Origin: an uncultured Clostridia bacterium
GTDB taxonomy: Bacteria; Bacillota; Clostridia; Oscillospirales; Ruminococcaceae
DNA length: 7,841 nucleotides
Direction: 5' to 3'
Assembly (NCBI GenBank): GCA_945910715.1
Contig: CAMDZU010000050.1
Span: forward strand, 1-7,841
Shown here: piece by piece, positions 4,993 through 7,841 of the stretch
How the letters are laid out: every line of letters begins with the position of its first letter
Position numbering within the stretch: the stretch's first letter is position 1
Made by a program: the position numbers and the translations under genes
The notes under the pieces: model-generated
Told to the model about the DNA's origin: nothing
Databases searched by the model: none
The model's input: only the letters and a program-made list of their open reading frames with translations

Positions 4993-6591
4993 TCAGAAAA
5001 GCTTCTGTAATCTTTCCAGATATTCAATGGATTCCTTCATTGAGTTTTTGCCGAAAAGCTTCTGCAGATATGCGCAAAGCTCCTTAAGCTCATCTCTCAG
5101 CATTGCAAGGTTAAGAGCCTCGAATTTTCTGAATATCTTTGTTGCAAGAACATAGTCAACGCCGTCCAGCTCCTCGCCGCCGCAGGCAACATAAACAGGA
5201 ACAAACAGGTTCATCTGCTTTAAGATACGGTTACCGAAAGCAACTCTCAGCTTTTCGATTACCCACAGGTCAAGCTGCTGAATCTTTTTCAGCGTATCCT
5301 GACTTATGGGGTACTGGCGGAACGCCTCGTTGAACAGCTCGTTTACGTGGCTGAAGCTCAGGTTCATAGGCGGCGTGTCGGGAGCGTCGAAAGGAATACC
5401 CTTTGCGTCAAGGTTAATAGGCTGCGCACGGTCGTAAACCTTATCCGAAATTGCAAAGGTGGAGTCGTCGTTGTTGGCTGTACCGATATACCAGATATTC
5501 TGGGGAATACGGAGCATGCCCTTGTCAAGGTTTTCGGGGTCGGTGCTCCAGACGTTCGGAACAAGGTCAAGCTTCCATTCGTCCGCATTTGGCATTTCAA
5601 GGATTGACAGCATTTCCGCAAAGTAATACTCAACTCTTGCAATGTTCATTTCGTCGAGGAGGATAAAGTTGATGTCGTCGTTATATGATGATGAATATAT
5701 TCGTTTCAGTACTTCCGTTTCATTGAAGTTCTTGGTAAATTCGTTGAAATAGCCGAAAAGCTCGGTACGGTCACGCCACGAGGGCTGTACGGAGGCAATG
5801 GTTGTGTCCTTCTGCAAAAACTTACCGAAGGAGTAAGGCAGCGAGGTTTTACCTGTACCTGAAATACCTTGAAGTATAATAAGCTTTGTGGAGGCCATGC
5901 CTGCAATGAACAGACGAATTGTCTTTATATCGTAATACAGGTGCATACGGGAGCAGGCAAAATTCCGATAGGTTTCGCAGATTCCCGCAAGAGTAATGCT
6001 GTTGTCGTACTCGGGTGGAATGTATGTCTTGTAGAAATTGTCCACCTCGATAAGCTTTGAAAATCTGATGTCGTTTGTATGAACAACGCCGTCTGCCGAG
6101 GGGGTCATATCGCCCTCGGGAGCGGGAGCTTCGCCCTCCATACCGCCCATTGCACCCATAGAACCCATTGACATTCCGCCTGCAAATGCAGCGGCGGCAG
6201 CGCCCTGCGGCACGCCGATCTGCGCCACCTTCATTGCCATTATTTCGTCCTTTTCCCTTGTAAGCCTGATTACCTGTCTTTGGAGAGTACCAAGCTCCTC
6301 GATTACGTCCTCGTCGCTTACAATGGAATGTCTGAATCTTATGTACTTTCTTATAGCCATAACAATAAGAACAGCCGCAAGAACAAATATTGCCGCAATA
6401 ATAACTATGGAAAGAACAGCAAGAATCCAGCCGCCCACGCCGAAATCCTCGGAGTGCTCCTTAAAGATCCTTACATATTCTTCAAAGTTGAAAATCTGCT
6501 TCACGCCCTCGAAAAGCCCTGTAAATATGGTTGCAAAGCCTTTCAGTATCTGGGACACGAAAACAAAAAACCATTCAAGAAAGCTGTTCAT
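4993..6591 (-). CDS. Membrane-anchored McrB-like AAA+ ATPase
   Basis: The 532-residue product is a P-loop AAA+ NTPase of the McrB/MoxR-like type. Visible parts in order: an N-terminal hydrophobic or amphipathic stretch (about 5-28); a clear membrane segment about 54-80 followed by RKYIRFRH, so the ATPase should face the cytosol; a short coiled coil about 92-122; a Gly/Met/Ala-rich linker about 128-152; and the AAA+ core. Walker A is GISGTGKTS at 242-250 (Lys248), followed by VQPSWRDRTELFGYFN, a typical McrB-like block. Walker B is FILLDEMN at 309-316 (Asp313, Glu314), and sensor 1 is YIGTANNDDS at 368-377. Arg388 in YDRAQ is at the place of a candidate arginine finger. There is no N-terminal DNA-recognition domain as in restriction McrB; the membrane anchor takes that place. 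The ATG at 6591 has GGGAG upstream. What the motor remodels is unknown; neighbours suggest protein export or surface assembly. Confidence 0.92.
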   Translation of the reverse strand: MNSFLEWFFVFVSQILKGFATIFTGLFEGVKQIFNFEEYVRIFKEHSEDFGVGGWILAVLSIVIIAAIFVLAAVLIVMAIRKYIRFRHSIVSDEDVIEELGTLQRQVIRLTREKDEIMAMKVAQIGVPQGAAAAAFAGGMSMGSMGAMGGMEGEAPAPEGDMTPSADGVVHTNDIRFSKLIEVDNFYKTYIPPEYDNSITLAGICETYRNFACSRMHLYYDIKTIRLFIAGMASTKLIILQGISGTGKTSLPYSFGKFLQKDTTIASVQPSWRDRTELFGYFNEFTKNFNETEVLKRIYSSSYNDDINFILLDEMNIARVEYYFAEMLSILEMPNADEWKLDLVPNVWSTDPENLDKGMLRIPQNIWYIGTANNDDSTFAISDKVYDRAQPINLDAKGIPFDAPDTPPMNLSFSHVNELFNEAFRQYPISQDTLKKIQQLDLWVIEKLRVAFGNRILKQMNLFVPVYVACGGEELDGVDYVLATKIFRKFEALNLAMLRDELKELCAYLQKLFGKNSMKESIEYLERLQKLF

Positions 6592-6604
6592 ATTGTTTCT
6601 CCCG

Positions 6605-6780
6605 TTAATCGGTCAGCGCTTTTTCCTCGCTGTTATTTTCGCCGTCTGTATGGGCGGTATCGTCATTGCCGCTTGCTTCGGCAGGATTTTTTTCTTCTGC
6701 GGTATTCTCTTTTCCGTCTGTTTCTTCGGCGGTATTTTCCTCCGGGGAATTGTCATTGCCCCTTGCTTCTGCGGCTTTAT
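6605..6780 (-). repeat. Low-complexity acidic tail of the first signal peptidase, with degenerate repeats of about 30 and 90 nt
   Basis: This encodes residues about 214-271, dominated by Glu, Asn, Asp, Ala, Thr and Gly. AEARGNDNS (217-225) recurs as AEASGNDDT (247-255), and NTAEETDGKE is followed directly by NTAEEKNPAE. The DNA repeats match: GTCATTGCC(G/C)CTTGCTTC at 6662 and 6752 on the plus strand. Replication slippage would make this tail vary in length between strains. Confidence 0.65.
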
Positions 6781-7420
6781 TTTCCTCTGCATTTTCAGCC
6801 TTTTTCTGCTGCTCCGCAAGGTATTCCTCAATGGCTCTGCGCTTGATTTCCTCCTCGTCAAGCTGTTGGGCGGCAGGGCGCTTTACCTCGACTACCGCCA
6901 TGATGAACTTGTAAAGCTCGAACAGGAAAAACAGCGCCAGCGGCACGATTACGCAGATACAGAAGCCCAGCTGAGTGCGGAGAAAGTTTATTACTGCGCC
7001 GAAGCCGGGGATAACAAAGCCGTTCCATTTTCCCACAATGTCAGAGGGATAAACGTTAATGCTGTCCTTAACGCTGTTGTTGTCGCCCTTGGTGGTAAAG
7101 CTGACATTGCCGTTGATTCTGTGCACCTCGGTTATGCGGTGAGTGTTCATTACCTTTTGTCCGTTTATCAAAGTCCAGAAGGTGATTACATCGTTTTCGC
7201 AAAGGGTGTTCACGTCGGTTATTTCTGTATCTATAATCAGGTCGTTTGCGGAAAAGGTGGGCGTCATTGAGTCCGACTCAACCGTAAGAGGGATAATGCC
7301 AAATATGTTGGGTACTCCTCCGCTTCTGTCGGCGGAAAAGGCAAGTATGGTTGCAGCAAGCGCAAATATAAGTATTATCCACGAAAGGACGGAAACTATT
7401 TTCTTCAGTACCCTTTTCAT
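6605..7420 (-). CDS. sipW: SipW-type signal peptidase I with long acidic cytoplasmic tail
   Basis: The 271-residue product is a membrane signal peptidase of the ER-like (SipW, S26B) branch, which removes signal peptides outside the membrane. Segments in order: membrane segment about 7-30; catalytic SDSM motif with nucleophile Ser51; NTHRI with His94; KGDNN with Asp113; second membrane segment about 152-177; then a cytoplasmic tail to 271. A His in the place of the usual bacterial Lys is the mark of the SipW branch, and the His-to-Asp spacing (19) equals that recalled for Bacillus subtilis SipW (Ser47, His87, Asp106). SipW has about 190 residues, so the extra length is the tail: a helical, charged part (about 187-212) and then a low-complexity Glu/Asn/Asp/Ala-rich part. 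The ATG is preceded by AAAGGAGA. It lies 11 bp after an exported-protein gene and 13 bp before the AAA+ gene, so they are probably cotranscribed. Symbol denotes the family only. Confidence 0.93.
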   Translation of the reverse strand: MKRVLKKIVSVLSWIILIFALAATILAFSADRSGGVPNIFGIIPLTVESDSMTPTFSANDLIIDTEITDVNTLCENDVITFWTLINGQKVMNTHRITEVHRINGNVSFTTKGDNNSVKDSINVYPSDIVGKWNGFVIPGFGAVINFLRTQLGFCICVIVPLALFFLFELYKFIMAVVEVKRPAAQQLDEEEIKRRAIEEYLAEQQKKAENAEENKAAEARGNDNSPEENTAEETDGKENTAEEKNPAEASGNDDTAHTDGENNSEEKALTD

Positions 7421-7431
7421 TCTGTTCTCCT

Positions 7432-7841
7432 TTATGTATTTTCAACTATTTTGAAATTCATACTCAGCTTAAGCGTTCCGCCGATAATATTGTCAAGACA
7501 GTCGGGATCGTTACCCTCAAGCCACACTACAACCGTGTATTTGTCCTTTTCTCCCGGAGCGAACTTATCCTCGCCTGTGGTCATTACCACCGTTGCAGCC
7601 TCGAACTCCTTGTCGCAGTCGCTTTCAATGCCCTTGCCGTTGGATTTTGTCTTGCCGTAAACCGTTTTTTCGCCGTTTTTGTACACCGCAATCCTTATCG
7701 CCTCGTCAACGCCTAAAGTAACGCTTTCGATAACCATTTCGCCCTTGTAAGCCACCGTATCGTCCCCCGAATTTATAAGGTAGAACGTATAGGCAATGTA
7801 ATTGTCCCCGTTATGTGCGCCGTTTTTCATATCAAGATTTT
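7432..7841 (-). CDS. C-terminal part of an exported TasA/camelysin-like (SipW-dependent type) protein, 5' truncated
   Basis: The reading frame is open to the right edge of the window (codons for N-L-D lie upstream of the first visible Met at 7830), so the start and any signal peptide lie outside. About 135 residues are visible and end in TAA. The visible part is rich in predicted beta strands with alternating hydrophobic residues. A conserved-looking C-terminal block reads APGEKDKYTVVVWLEGNDPD, followed by IIGGTLKLSMNF. From memory, blocks of this kind are common in clostridial proteins carrying SipW-type signals; this is recall, not a search. Two Cys residues are visible, one in ESDCDKEF and one in NDPDCLD. 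No LPXTG motif and no C-terminal membrane segment are present, so sortase anchoring is unlikely. The next gene, 11 bp downstream, is a SipW-type signal peptidase, which fits a substrate-peptidase pair. The family call is moderate; the coding call is strong. Confidence 0.8.
   Translation of the reverse strand, partial: NLDMKNGAHNGDNYIAYTFYLINSGDDTVAYKGEMVIESVTLGVDEAIRIAVYKNGEKTVYGKTKSNGKGIESDCDKEFEAATVVMTTGEDKFAPGEKDKYTVVVWLEGNDPDCLDNIIGGTLKLSMNFKIVENT

Noticed and set aside
2920..6591. A classical McrBC restriction system
   Set aside because: No DNA-recognition domain in the McrB-like protein, no visible nuclease core in the partner, a membrane anchor on the ATPase, and an operon setting of signal peptidases and exported proteins.
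6323..7270. Plus-strand open frame of 315 codons opposite the ATPase and first peptidase genes
   Set aside because: It lies antisense across two strongly supported genes, has no convincing ribosome site, and its composition is the mirror of the coding strand.
6605..7420. Ordinary LepB/SipS-type Ser-Lys signal peptidase
   Set aside because: His in NTHRI occupies the place of the catalytic Lys, and the KGD motif and spacing fit the SipW branch.

Overview
The window is a single block of closely packed genes, all on the minus strand, so transcription runs from high to low coordinates. Both ends are cut by the window edge. Base composition is intermediate, Shine-Dalgarno sequences are strong (AGGAGG or close variants), GTG and TTG starts occur, and SipW-type signal sequences are present. 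Together these point to a Gram-positive, Clostridia-like (perhaps Oscillospirales/Ruminococcus-type gut) bacterium; the taxon is an inference. Every gap between genes is short (0 to 45 bp) except one of 85 bp, so the genes look like one operon. No promoter or terminator is visible inside, so the main promoter should lie beyond the right edge.

In order of transcription the layout is: (1) the C-terminal part of an exported TasA/camelysin-like protein (7841-7432); (2) a SipW-type (Ser-His-Asp) signal peptidase with a long acidic cytoplasmic tail (7420-6605); (3) a membrane-anchored McrB-like AAA+ ATPase (6591-4993); (4) a 678-residue protein with an N-terminal region faintly like DUF2357/DUF524, a roughly 155-residue Glu/Arg-rich helix and three basic C-terminal repeats (4956-2920); (5) a second SipW-type signal peptidase (2919-2251); (6) a 150-residue single-pass membrane protein (2235-1783); (7) an 87-residue charged coiled-coil protein (1761-1498); (8) a 322-residue exported protein with a SipW-type signal (1452-484); (9) the N-terminal part of another such protein (398-1).

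The likely theme is production of surface proteins or fibres of the TasA type. Dedicated signal peptidases would mature several exported subunits. The unexpected part is the centre: an McrB-like GTPase/ATPase-family protein fused to a membrane anchor, followed by a McrC-position partner with no visible nuclease motif, sits between two SipW-type peptidases. I infer a membrane-bound AAA+ machine that works with SipW-type export, and not a restriction system. No sortase signals (LPXTG) are seen in the substrate C-terminus that is complete.

The largest gene-free gap (399-483) holds a duplicated stop/RBS/start junction and a perfect 22-bp palindrome with a LacI/GalR-type core. It may be a deletion scar of a further substrate gene or a regulatory site for the last gene.
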